Part shown: piece after piece, positions 34,168 to 42,505 of the stretch
How the letters are laid out: the number at the start of each line of letters is the position of its first letter
Numbering within the stretch: the stretch's first letter is position 1
Assembly: GCF_900104745.1 (NCBI RefSeq)
Contig: NZ_LT629732.1
Span: forward strand, 5,567,981 to 5,631,980
From: Actinopolymorpha singaporensis
GTDB taxonomy: Bacteria > Actinomycetota > Actinomycetes > Propionibacteriales > Actinopolymorphaceae
Direction: 5' to 3'
DNA length: 64,000 bases
Translations under genes and position numbers: made by a program
The notes under the pieces: model-generated
Told to the model about the DNA's origin: nothing
What the model saw: only the letters and a program-made list of their open reading frames with translations
Database searches by the model: none

Positions 34168-36201
34168 TCAGCTCGGACGGGACCAGCGAGCCACTTGCCG
34201 AACCACCTTCTTCAGCAGCTCCGCCTGCTCGTCGGGCAGTCTCCCCAGCAGGCGGTACGTCTGGTGGCGCAGCCGCTGGTCCCCGGCGAGCCGGCTCAGC
34301 AGCCGGCGCGGCAGGGCGCGGTAACCGATACCCCGCACTGCCACGATCCGCCCCTCGCGGACGACCGCCACGCCGATCGGGACGGCCGACCGCAGACCGG
34401 AGGAGTCGGTGCGCAGGGCGATCGGGTGCCGTCCGGCCGGCAGAACGGGCACGTCCTCCAACGCCAGCACCGCCGCCCCCGCCGGCTCGATCCGGCCCGG
34501 GAGCGTGCGCGTCCTGCCGGCGCGGCCGACCACCAGCTCGACCTCGTGGGAGCCCGCGTCCGGGCCGGTGCGTACCGGCAGCGAAAGCTGCAGGCGCGAC
34601 CCGCCGAGCTGCAACGGCCTCACCCCCAGCGAGGCGACCGCGCCGGCGAGAGCCTGGTCGCGGTCACCCACCTCGACGGTCAGCCGCCCGGTGGGGAGCA
34701 TCCGCCTGGGTACGACGATCCGGGCAGGGTTCCCGACCACCGCGGGCACCAGCGCCTGCTCCCAGTGAGGGCTGCCGTCCAGAGTGATCCGCAGCGAGCG
34801 ACCGAGGCCGAGGATCTGGACCGACACCGACAGCTCGCAACGGCCGGCGGGAAGCGGCCCACCGCCGGCCAGCCGGTCCGGATCGAAGGAGAACTCGCCC
34901 GAGGCGACCACCTGGTAGCGCGCCTGCGGGCCGTCGTGCGCGACGCGCTCCAGCGAGCCCTTCAGGAGCTCGGGCGCGAACCACCACGTGTTGGTGTCGC
35001 GGTGGTGGACGCGCAGGTCGCCGTGCACGTGCCGGCACGGATCACCGACGTCCCACCCGTCGGGCACGGTGGGCAGGCCGGCGGTGAGCTCGTCGTCGAG
35101 GTAGTACCTCCCCGCGCGTTCGGTGACCACGACCGGGCGCCCGTCGGAGTGGACGAGGACTACGCGCACCCCGATCCGGAACGCACCGTCGCGCCAGCCC
35201 ACCTCCTCGACCGAGAGTTCGGCGTGCACCTTCTCACACCGAGTGGCGAGCTCCCGCAGGCCGTCCAGCCGGTCGCGCAGGAGCAGTACCGCGCGCAGCC
35301 GCACTACCGGCGCCAGGTCGGAGACCACCCCGTCGTCCTCCCGGAAGCGTTCCAGCGCGAGCTTGCGAACCTCCTTGTAGCCCGCGTTGCGGTAGCCCTC
35401 GGAGTAGCGGTTCAGCTTCGGCTCGCGCAGCCGGCCCAACATCTCCGCCCGGAGGAAGCGCCGGAGCAGCCGGTCGCGCAAGTCTCCGGGCTCGGTGCCC
35501 TCCACGACGGCATCCATCACCTGCCGGAGGTTCTGGTAGTAGGCCCTGAGGTTGAGGGCGTTGCCGCTGTTGTTGCCCCCGTCGTCGCGCCGGGTCCAGT
35601 AGTAGCAGACGTAGTCGCCGACGATGGAGACCGACTTCGCGCGGGTGTACGCGCGAGCCATGAACAGCTGGTCCTCCAGGCGGACCTTCCCCTCCGGGAA
35701 CCTGATTCCGTTGTCCAGCAGGAACGAGCGGCGGAACATCTTGTGGGGCGTGGCGCTGTCGATCAGCGGCGCGTCCGCGACGGTGCACGATGCCACCGTC
35801 CGCGCGAAGACGCTGCTGGGACCGGCCATCGTGCCGCCCACCTTGCCGAGGACGATGTCGGCGTCGTTGCTGGATCCCAGGGCGTACATGCGTTCCAGGG
35901 CCTCCGGCGCGAGCTCGTCGTCCTGGTCGACGAACTGGACGTACTCACCGCGCGCGAGGTCGACGCCGACGTTGCGCGGCTTGCCGGGCCAGCCGGAGTT
36001 CTCCTGGTGGTGCACCCGCACGTGCGGGTTCGCGGCGGCGAGTGCGTCGAGCCACCCGGGCGAGTCGTCGGTGGAGCCGTCGTCCACGAACACGATCTCG
36101 TACTCGTCGGGTGGGAGGCTTTGGCCCAACAGTGACTCCGCGCACTGCTGGAGGTACTTTCCGGGGTTGTAGACGGGCACGACGACACTGGCCTTGATCA
36201 T
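34168..36201 (-). CDS. GT2 glycosyltransferase with C-terminal beta domains (copy A)
   Basis: Inverting GT-A glycosyltransferase, cytoplasmic, of the kind that decorates or primes wall polymers. 677 residues from an ATG at 36201 with GGGGGAGTCA directly upstream. The GT2 domain (1-230) has SVVVPVYNPGKYLQQC, FVDDGSTDDSPG, HQENSGWPGKPRN and VDQDDELAPEALE (metal-binding DQD), and LEDQLFMARAYTRAK (catalytic-base region). A helical linker (240-330) and two beta-rich segments (345-677) follow, as in teichoic-acid GlcNAc transferases of the TarS type. It closely resembles the protein at 42506 (shared PLIDS-TPHKMFR and FPEG-RLED motifs). It is the last gene of the minus-strand arm, beside the remnant at 33988. 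Confidence 0.88.
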   Translation of the reverse strand: MIKASVVVPVYNPGKYLQQCAESLLGQSLPPDEYEIVFVDDGSTDDSPGWLDALAAANPHVRVHHQENSGWPGKPRNVGVDLARGEYVQFVDQDDELAPEALERMYALGSSNDADIVLGKVGGTMAGPSSVFARTVASCTVADAPLIDSATPHKMFRRSFLLDNGIRFPEGKVRLEDQLFMARAYTRAKSVSIVGDYVCYYWTRRDDGGNNSGNALNLRAYYQNLRQVMDAVVEGTEPGDLRDRLLRRFLRAEMLGRLREPKLNRYSEGYRNAGYKEVRKLALERFREDDGVVSDLAPVVRLRAVLLLRDRLDGLRELATRCEKVHAELSVEEVGWRDGAFRIGVRVVLVHSDGRPVVVTERAGRYYLDDELTAGLPTVPDGWDVGDPCRHVHGDLRVHHRDTNTWWFAPELLKGSLERVAHDGPQARYQVVASGEFSFDPDRLAGGGPLPAGRCELSVSVQILGLGRSLRITLDGSPHWEQALVPAVVGNPARIVVPRRMLPTGRLTVEVGDRDQALAGAVASLGVRPLQLGGSRLQLSLPVRTGPDAGSHEVELVVGRAGRTRTLPGRIEPAGAAVLALEDVPVLPAGRHPIALRTDSSGLRSAVPIGVAVVREGRIVAVRGIGYRALPRRLLSRLAGDQRLRHQTYRLLGRLPDEQAELLKKVVRQVARWSRPS

Positions 36202-36476
36202 TGACTCCCCCGTGCAGATTTGTCCCCGTGGCTGCTGCAGCGCGCACGTGTCGATGAGGTTCCCGGTTGCTCATCTGGACAAACGGCGTGGAACTGCGAC
36301 GGGTTGCACGCGGAGTTGATCTTTCTTTGACGGCCCCGTGCACAGCAGGACCACGAGCCGGTACGGACAGGACCTGCTACCCGGTCGGACCGACCGGCTG
36401 CGCGGGCCCAGGGGCCGTCCCGGGCCACCTGGGCTACTACCCGGGCTATCGGGCTACTACCGGGCTATCCGGAGTA
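36202..36476. other. Spacer between copy A GT2 and TagF-like genes
   Basis: 275 bases. The distal part is the 20-bp repeat array that overlaps the TagF-like stop. The rest shows no gene and no clear terminator, although the GT2 gene may use its own promoter here. Confidence 0.45.
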
Positions 36477-36490
36477 CTACCCGGGCTGGC
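36431..36490. repeat. Three-unit 20-bp repeat over a stop codon
   Basis: Units GGGCTACTACCCGGGCTATC (36431-36450), a near copy at 36451-36470 and a more diverged copy at 36471-36490. The last contains the TAG stop of the TagF-like gene at 36477-36479, so the repeat has grown outward from the 3' end of that gene. Confidence 0.85.
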
Positions 36491-38477
36491 TCTCCCCCAT
36501 CGCCTCCGGCGCCGGGCTGGGCTCCACGAACGCGGTGACCTGTTCCAGCTGCGGCCCGGCGCCGTGCTGGCCGTCCCACTCCAGGTCGGCCGCGGCCATC
36601 AGCGCGTCCGCAGCGGCGTTCCAGCGTTGCTGCGCGGGCGGCTCGTCGGGCCCGAGAAGGTAGGCGCGCGCCTGCACGCGGGCGTCCGCCTTCGGGTCGC
36701 TGCGCACGATCGTGTCCACGAGCTCGGCGATGTCCGCACCGGGGTTCAACAGGTAGGAGGAGTACGCGCTCGGGAACGCCGCGCGGAAGTCGTCGTCGGA
36801 CAGTCCCTTGGGGTTGGCGACCACGCAGGGCTTGCCGGTGGCCAGGTAGTCCGACACGACGCTGGAGATGTCGGCGACCAGGACGTCGGCCTGGTTGTAC
36901 GCGTCGAACAGGTTCGGCAGCGACCCCTCGACCAGGACGTGCCGCGTGCCCTGCGCGGCCCAGAACACCTCGTGCCACCGCGCCTGCAGGCCCTCGGCCT
37001 CCGCGACGGTCACGTCCTCGTCGGCCAGCCTTGCCTCCAGCTGGGCCAACTCGGCGGCAGCCTGCTGCGGCACCGGCGGCATCTCCCGGATCGCGGCCGT
37101 GATCGCCGCCTGGATCTGCCGGTCGGCCTCCGCCGCACGCCGGTCTCGGGTGCCGGTCAGCGGGTGCGGCTTGTAGATGATGCGGACGGGCAGCGGCGAG
37201 GCCAGCAGCCGGGTCACGAGATCCAGTCCCATCACCGTCAGGGACGTCTGGAAGTCGTCGTCTGTCCAACCCTCCCAGGTGGGAAGGTAGAGAACGGTCA
37301 ACGGACGCTCTGGGGTGATCGGCGGCAGCAGGCCCGTCCGGCGTTCGATCACGTCCAGCTGGGGCCGTCCGACCTCGACGATCTCGTCGTCGCGGACGCC
37401 CACCTGGGCGCGGGCGTAGCGTTCCCGTCCGGCCGGGCCGGCCACCCAGATCTCGTCGTAGACCTTGCTGAACGGGTTGAAGCTCGCCACCTTGTCGCTG
37501 TCGCCGTGGCCGATGAAGACGTGCTTGACCCGTGGCTCGCGCAGCAGGTGGATGTTGTTGCCGACATTGGAGACGAACAACGCGATCCGGGCGTCGGCCA
37601 ACGTGAAGTTCATCAGGTCGACCTGGTTCGGGATGCACACGATCGGCAGCGTGGTGCGCCCGAGATTGCGGATCGCGTGCCGCTGCCGTACGAGCACCAC
37701 ACCCTGGTGCGGCATGCGTTCGACCGTCCGCAGCCACATCTCGGCCTGGTAGAGCGAGGTGGCCGAGCCGCTGAAGTACAGCACGACCTCGGGGTGGTAC
37801 TGATCACGCAGCGCGGCGCTCACCCCGTCCAGGAGCGCCTGGCGTCCGGGCCTCGCGCCGAGCGCGAACAACTGCCGCAGCAGCAGCAGGCTCCCCGCAC
37901 CGACGACCAGGACGTAGAGGACCATCATCATCCCGAACGGCCGGAAGTCGTTGAGACGTACGCTGACCGCGCCCGCGAGCACCGGCAGGAGTCCCAGGGC
38001 GAGCAGCCGGGGCGTGAGGTTGTCCACGAGGATCCCCGGCGTGGAAGCCGGCCGCAGCTCCGGTGGCAGGTCGACGTTGCGCACCTCCACCGGCGGCTGG
38101 GTGCGCCGGCGCACCAGGGTGAGCAGGCCGAGGTAGCCGATCCGGCCGACCGGAACCAGCATCGCCACCAGGCTGACCACCAGGAGTTCCGAGCGGCTCA
38201 TGTCGCGGTTGGCGTCGGTGATCGCGATCAGGAGCAGCAGCAGGAAGATCTGCACGAACGCGCGGTGGGAAATGCCGAACTGTGCCCGGCGCAGCAGGTA
38301 CACCACGGGGCGGAACCTGCGTTCGACCACGATGTCCATCGCCGCGGCGACCAGCAGGAAGAACCCGAAGATCAGCGGGGTGGCCAGGACCGCGGTCACG
38401 ACCAGCGCGGCGTAGCTCGCGACGAGTGCGAAGAGGACGCCGATCAGCGGTCCTCGGCGGACGAGCGTCTGCAGCAC
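36477..38477 (-). CDS. Membrane-anchored TagF-like polyol-phosphate transferase (copy A)
   Basis: 666 residues from a GTG at 38477 with GGGAGAA upstream. The first 235 residues contain about six hydrophobic helices. The remainder is a CDP-glycerol/CDP-ribitol transferase domain of the TagB/TagF family: VLYFSGSATSLYQAEMWL, HVFIGHGDSDKVASFNPF (the HG and K of the family HGTxxK motif), DEIWVAGPAGRERY, EVGRPQLD, VLYLPTWEG, IIYKPHPLTGTRD, and DVLVADISSVVSDYLATGKPCVV. It should add polyol-phosphate units to a lipid-linked teichoic acid at the membrane. The fused helices replace the amphipathic membrane contact of classical TagF. Paralogue of the protein at 38606, 128 bases upstream. Confidence 0.87.
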   Translation of the reverse strand: MLQTLVRRGPLIGVLFALVASYAALVVTAVLATPLIFGFFLLVAAAMDIVVERRFRPVVYLLRRAQFGISHRAFVQIFLLLLLIAITDANRDMSRSELLVVSLVAMLVPVGRIGYLGLLTLVRRRTQPPVEVRNVDLPPELRPASTPGILVDNLTPRLLALGLLPVLAGAVSVRLNDFRPFGMMMVLYVLVVGAGSLLLLRQLFALGARPGRQALLDGVSAALRDQYHPEVVLYFSGSATSLYQAEMWLRTVERMPHQGVVLVRQRHAIRNLGRTTLPIVCIPNQVDLMNFTLADARIALFVSNVGNNIHLLREPRVKHVFIGHGDSDKVASFNPFSKVYDEIWVAGPAGRERYARAQVGVRDDEIVEVGRPQLDVIERRTGLLPPITPERPLTVLYLPTWEGWTDDDFQTSLTVMGLDLVTRLLASPLPVRIIYKPHPLTGTRDRRAAEADRQIQAAITAAIREMPPVPQQAAAELAQLEARLADEDVTVAEAEGLQARWHEVFWAAQGTRHVLVEGSLPNLFDAYNQADVLVADISSVVSDYLATGKPCVVANPKGLSDDDFRAAFPSAYSSYLLNPGADIAELVDTIVRSDPKADARVQARAYLLGPDEPPAQQRWNAAADALMAAADLEWDGQHGAGPQLEQVTAFVEPSPAPEAMGESQPG

Positions 38478-38605
38478 GGGTGGTTCTCCCAGGTGGTCGT
38501 GGACGGCGGCTGGTCAGCGGGCGGCCGGCCGCCCTGTGCCCTGTCGGCAGGTGGCAGATCGGCCGGTGGCAGGTGCGCCGGTGGTGGGCCGGCAGGGGAC
38601 GGTGG

Positions 38606-40507
38606 TCAGGACCCGGCCACCGCCTTCCGCATGCGTTCAAGTGCCGGGGGCTCGGGCGGGCCGAGGAGCTCCGCGCGCAGCTTCGCCCGCTCGGTCGCGG
38701 CCGGATCGACCTGCCCGCGCCCGGCCGCCAGCAACCGGTCCAGGCCCGCGCCGTCGGCACCGAGCAGGTAGCCGCCGCGGCAGGAAGGGTACCGAAAAGT
38801 GAACTCCTCGTCGGGGAGACCGGCCGGGTTGGTGACGGCGTACGGCCGCTCGCCGGCCAGGAAGTCGGTGATCACGCTGGACACGTCGCACACCAGGACG
38901 TCGGCCGCGGCGAAGCAGGCATACAGGTTGAAGTCCGGTCCGGGGACAACGAGGTGGACCGGGGGGCCCGGCCGATCGGCGAGCTGGGCACCGGCCCAGG
39001 CCGCCTGGGCGGTGACCTCCTCCACCCGCGACGTGCCTGCCGGCGCCGTCACGACGTCCAGGTCGTCGCGCGGCACGGCCAGCCGCGCCGGGGACGCGGG
39101 CCGCCGCACCCTGCGGTCGCCCAGCAGCGTGACGATCTCGCGGTGCGCCCGGGCGACCGCCGGGTCACGGGTGCCGGCCAGCGGGTGCGGGCGGTACAGC
39201 ACCCGGACGTCCGGCTCGGCCAGCAGGCGTTCGAGGAGTTCCCGGCCGCCGGCACCGAGCGAGGTCTGGTTCGGCTCGTCGCCGTACCCCTCCCAGGTCG
39301 GGGCGTACAGCACGGTCAGCCTGCCGGGCACCCGATCCGCCCCGCCCACGTCGCCGCGGCCGGCCACCTCGTCGAGCTGAGGCCGGCCGATCTCGACCAC
39401 CCGGGCGGGGTCGACGCCGATCCCGGCTGCCGCGAACCGCTCCCGCGCGGCCGGGCCGGAGACCCACACCTCGTCGTACGCCTTGAGGAAGGGGTTGGTG
39501 GTGACCGGTTTGTCGCTGTCACCGTGCCCGATGAACACGTGCCGGACACCGCGACGGCGGAGCAGGTGCAGGTTGCTCACCGCGTGTGAGACGTACAACG
39601 CCACCCGCAGGTGCGGCAGCGGAAGCTCCATCAACACGGTGCCGTGCTCGACGCACAGCACCGGCAGGGTGGTCGGGCCGAGGTGGCGGAAGGTCTCCCG
39701 GTCGCGCAGGATCAGCAGGACCGACACTTCGAGGCGTTCGAGTGTCTCGACCCACATCTCCAGCTGGTAGAGCGTGTCCGGTCCGGAACCGAAGTGCACC
39801 GCGACCTCGGGCGCGGCCTTCGCCACCCCCTTGTCGACCGCCGCGCGCAGCCTCGCCCGGCTGAGCCGGCGCATCGCGGCCGCGGCGTACGCGAGCGCGG
39901 CGACTCCGGCCAGCACCAGCACCGCGGCGACCACCGCACCCGCCACCAAGGGGCCCTCCGAGCCGGCGAGGACGGCCAGCGCCGCACCGGCCGACAGCGC
40001 GACGTCCGGGCAGCCGAGCGTGGTGTCGGCGTGCCGGCCCAGCACGGGCGGCAGTGCCCGGGGCACCCGGAGTCTTCCCAGGTCGAGCCCACGGCTGAGC
40101 ACCGGCATCCTGCGAGCCCGGTGCACCAGCTCGGCGAGCCCGGCGCCGGCGGCTCGCAGCGCGGCCAGGGCCAGCAACCCGGCCACGGCGACCAGGAACC
40201 AGCTCCGCGGCGCTTCGGAACGGACGAGGAACGCCAGGACGGCCACCGCGCGCAGCAGGCCGCGCCACTGGGCACCCAGGCCGATCCGGCCCAGGGCCCA
40301 GCCGACGAACGGCGCCCGCAGCGTGCCGGCAACCTCCAGGGCGGCCACCGCCAGCGCGGTCACCAGCAGGCCGGCCGCGGTGGGGACCAGGGCGGTGACC
40401 AGCAGGCCGGCGTACGCGAGGACCAGACAACCGGCCAGGCCGAGCGCCCGGCGCCCGGTGTCCGGCGCGGGTGCCCGCTCGGTGACCTGCACCAGACGTG
40501 TGGTCAT
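38606..40507 (-). CDS. Membrane-anchored TagF-like polyol-phosphate transferase (copy B)
   Basis: 633 residues from an ATG at 40507 that overlaps the stop of the cytidylyltransferase gene (ATGA). Same plan as the gene at 36477: about six N-terminal hydrophobic segments (25-215), then a TagF-type domain with VAVHFGSGPDTLYQLEMWVETL, HVFIGHGDSDKPVTTNPF, DEVWVSGPAARERF, EIGRPQLD, VLYAPTWEG, VLYRPHPLAGTRD and DVLVCDVSSVITDFLAGERPYAV. Direct coupling to a predicted CDP-ribitol synthase suggests CDP-ribitol is its donor (inference). The two copies may act as primer and polymerase, as TagB/TagF or TarK/TarL do. Confidence 0.87.
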   Translation of the reverse strand: MTTRLVQVTERAPAPDTGRRALGLAGCLVLAYAGLLVTALVPTAAGLLVTALAVAALEVAGTLRAPFVGWALGRIGLGAQWRGLLRAVAVLAFLVRSEAPRSWFLVAVAGLLALAALRAAGAGLAELVHRARRMPVLSRGLDLGRLRVPRALPPVLGRHADTTLGCPDVALSAGAALAVLAGSEGPLVAGAVVAAVLVLAGVAALAYAAAAMRRLSRARLRAAVDKGVAKAAPEVAVHFGSGPDTLYQLEMWVETLERLEVSVLLILRDRETFRHLGPTTLPVLCVEHGTVLMELPLPHLRVALYVSHAVSNLHLLRRRGVRHVFIGHGDSDKPVTTNPFLKAYDEVWVSGPAARERFAAAGIGVDPARVVEIGRPQLDEVAGRGDVGGADRVPGRLTVLYAPTWEGYGDEPNQTSLGAGGRELLERLLAEPDVRVLYRPHPLAGTRDPAVARAHREIVTLLGDRRVRRPASPARLAVPRDDLDVVTAPAGTSRVEEVTAQAAWAGAQLADRPGPPVHLVVPGPDFNLYACFAAADVLVCDVSSVITDFLAGERPYAVTNPAGLPDEEFTFRYPSCRGGYLLGADGAGLDRLLAAGRGQVDPAATERAKLRAELLGPPEPPALERMRKAVAGS

Positions 40508-42144
40508 CCGCGGCGCCGGTCGTTCCCGTCGCCCGTGCGGGTGCTGCCCCCGCCGTCCACCCGGTCCACGTCCTCCACCGGGTCCACGTCGTCCACCTCG
40601 TCGGCGTCGTCGGCGGCGTGTTCCTCCACGTGCTCGAGCGCGGTCGAGATGTCCCGGGCGTGGTCGTGGTCGCCGGGCGGTGTGGTGACCGGCGCCGGAG
40701 CGGGGTCGCGCCGGACGTCGACGACGTTGCCCGTCTGTTCGGACAACAGGACGTCGAGGGAGGCCAGGCCGACGTCACGCGCGGGCAGCAAGGTGCCCGG
40801 CGGCTCCTCCCCGAACGCGCGGGTGCGCATCGGCGTCTGGGTGCGTTCGGGGTTGACGCAGTTGACCTGGATCCCGTCGGCGGCCCACTCGTCGGCCAGC
40901 GCCTGGGTGAGGTTGACCACCGCCGCCTTGGTCGAGGAGTACAGGCTGTAGCCCGCCCGGCCACGGGTGTAGGAGCTGGACGTGAACAGCAGCAGGTGGC
41001 CGCGGCTCTCGGCGAGGTAGCGGTGCGCCGCCCGCGCGACGTAGACGGGGCCCAGGAGGTTGACCTGCAGGCTCTGGGCGATGAGGTCGTCCGGAGCATC
41101 GGCCAGCGGCACGGTGTGCAGCACACCTGCCGTCACCGCGACGTAGTCGATCCGGCCGGACTCCTCGTACGCCTGTGCCAGCGCGGCACGCACGTGCTCG
41201 GGATCCTCCACGTGGGTGCCCGTCGCGGACCTGCTGAAGCTGAACACCCTGGCGCCGAACTCGCGCGCGGCGTCCCCGATCTCGGCTCCGATGCCGTAGC
41301 TGCCGCCGAAGACGACCAGCGTCTTGCCCGCGAGGAGCTCGCCGACCTGCTCGGTCGGCACCGGGGTGGGCGGGGTGTGCGAGCCGAGCCGGAAGAGCTG
41401 GTCGGCGAGGAACACGTCGATCGGATAGGTGACCTTCATGTTGCGCTCGGAGCCCTCGACCACCGTGATGGGCACCTCGGGGAGGTAACGCAGCACGACC
41501 GCGCAGTCGTCGGTGGCGGCGAAGTTCGGGTCGTCCGCGGCAACCTCGTAGGCGCGGCGGATCGTGGACAGCCGGAACGCCTGCGGGGTCTGCCCGCGCC
41601 GCAGCCGTGCCCGGCTGGGGATGTCGGTGATGAGCCCGTCGTCGACGACCACGATCGTGTCCGCGGACGGGATCGCCACGTCGACCGCCGAGAAGGTGTC
41701 CAGCGCCTTCACGCAGTCGGCGATGATGCGGTGGTCCAGCAGCGGGCGTACGGCGTCGTGGAACAACACCTTGGCCTCGTCCGGCCCGACCGCCTCCAGC
41801 GCCCGGCGGGTGGTGTCGTTGCGGGTCTCCCCGCCCTCCAGGACGCGGGTGACCTTGCGGAAGCCGGCGTTCTTGATGATCTTCTCGGCGTCCTCGGTCC
41901 AGCCCGGAGCCATCAGTACGACGATCTCGTCGATGTCCGGCGAGGTCTCGAACACCTCGACGGTGTGCTCGAGGAGCGGCTTGCCGGCCACCTTGAGTAG
42001 CTGCTTGGGGAGGCGAAGGCCCACCCGGGTTCCCTGGCCACCGGCCAGCACCACTCCCACCGCGCGCAGGGGCTCACCTGTCGTCGGTTCGCCTGTCGCC
42101 GTCACCGCTGGCGTGGGCGTGGTCTCGGGCCTCGTGTCGGCCAC
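40504..42144 (-). CDS. Bifunctional ribitol-5-P cytidylyltransferase / SDR reductase
   Basis: Fused enzyme resembling Haemophilus Bcs1: the SDR half would reduce ribulose-5-P to ribitol-5-P and the IspD/TarI half would make CDP-ribitol. 546 residues from a GTG at 42144; GAGGGGA lies about 12 bases upstream. The cytidylyltransferase (28-255) has GVVLAGGQGTRVGLRLPKQLL, EGGETRNDTTRRAL, LFHDAVRPLL and ADTIVVVDDG. The SDR (275-490) has TLVVFGGSYGIGAEIG and the catalytic YSLYSSTKAAVV. The C-terminal 45 residues are Asp/Glu-rich from GTCCACGTC-type DNA repeats. It could instead be an IspD-type isoprenoid enzyme, but the fusion and TagF-like neighbours favour teichoic acid. Confidence 0.87.
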   Translation of the reverse strand: MADTRPETTPTPAVTATGEPTTGEPLRAVGVVLAGGQGTRVGLRLPKQLLKVAGKPLLEHTVEVFETSPDIDEIVVLMAPGWTEDAEKIIKNAGFRKVTRVLEGGETRNDTTRRALEAVGPDEAKVLFHDAVRPLLDHRIIADCVKALDTFSAVDVAIPSADTIVVVDDGLITDIPSRARLRRGQTPQAFRLSTIRRAYEVAADDPNFAATDDCAVVLRYLPEVPITVVEGSERNMKVTYPIDVFLADQLFRLGSHTPPTPVPTEQVGELLAGKTLVVFGGSYGIGAEIGDAAREFGARVFSFSRSATGTHVEDPEHVRAALAQAYEESGRIDYVAVTAGVLHTVPLADAPDDLIAQSLQVNLLGPVYVARAAHRYLAESRGHLLLFTSSSYTRGRAGYSLYSSTKAAVVNLTQALADEWAADGIQVNCVNPERTQTPMRTRAFGEEPPGTLLPARDVGLASLDVLLSEQTGNVVDVRRDPAPAPVTTPPGDHDHARDISTALEHVEEHAADDADEVDDVDPVEDVDRVDGGGSTRTGDGNDRRRG

Positions 42145-42505
42145 GGTCGGGTCACATCCCCTCTGGTCGTCACTTTTCGTACCCGTCGACGCACGCGGTG
42201 CGTCCTTGTGTCCGGATCTGCCAGAGCCCGGCGGGGTCTCCACCCACTTCCGGCGACCGGGAACCGTCGGGCGCGGCTCCCAGGTCCGGTAGGTACGGTG
42301 CCAGGGATGGTAGTTGGCCGGTGCGCCAGGTGTCCGGTCGGCTGCCGTCTGCTGGACATCGGGTGGATGTCCAGCAAGCCGGCGCCGACTCCCCCGGCGC
42401 GGCCGGACGTCTGGCCGAACGCACTCCGCTACCCTCGCATTTCGGACCGACAGGCAAACGATCGACGCATTCGAGGCCCCGTGGGAGGGGCAGAGGACGG
42501 GGCTG
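42145..42505. other. Divergent intergenic region of the glycopolymer locus
   Basis: 361 bases between the cytidylyltransferase/SDR gene and the copy B GT2 gene. It carries the perfect inverted repeat at 42351-42375. No other gene-like structure is seen; frames crossing it are not conserved. Confidence 0.55.
42351..42375. promoter_or_regulatory. Perfect inverted repeat between divergent wall-polymer genes
   Basis: GCTGGACATC and GATGTCCAGC are exact complements around GGGTG. The site is 131 bases from the GT2 start and 207 from the SDR-fusion start, fitting a shared operator, though a hairpin in the GT2 leader is possible. Confidence 0.6.

Noticed and set aside
36431-36490. Repeat array considered as a CRISPR fragment
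   Set aside because: Units are contiguous without spacers, too few, and no cas gene is near. It is a simple tandem repeat.
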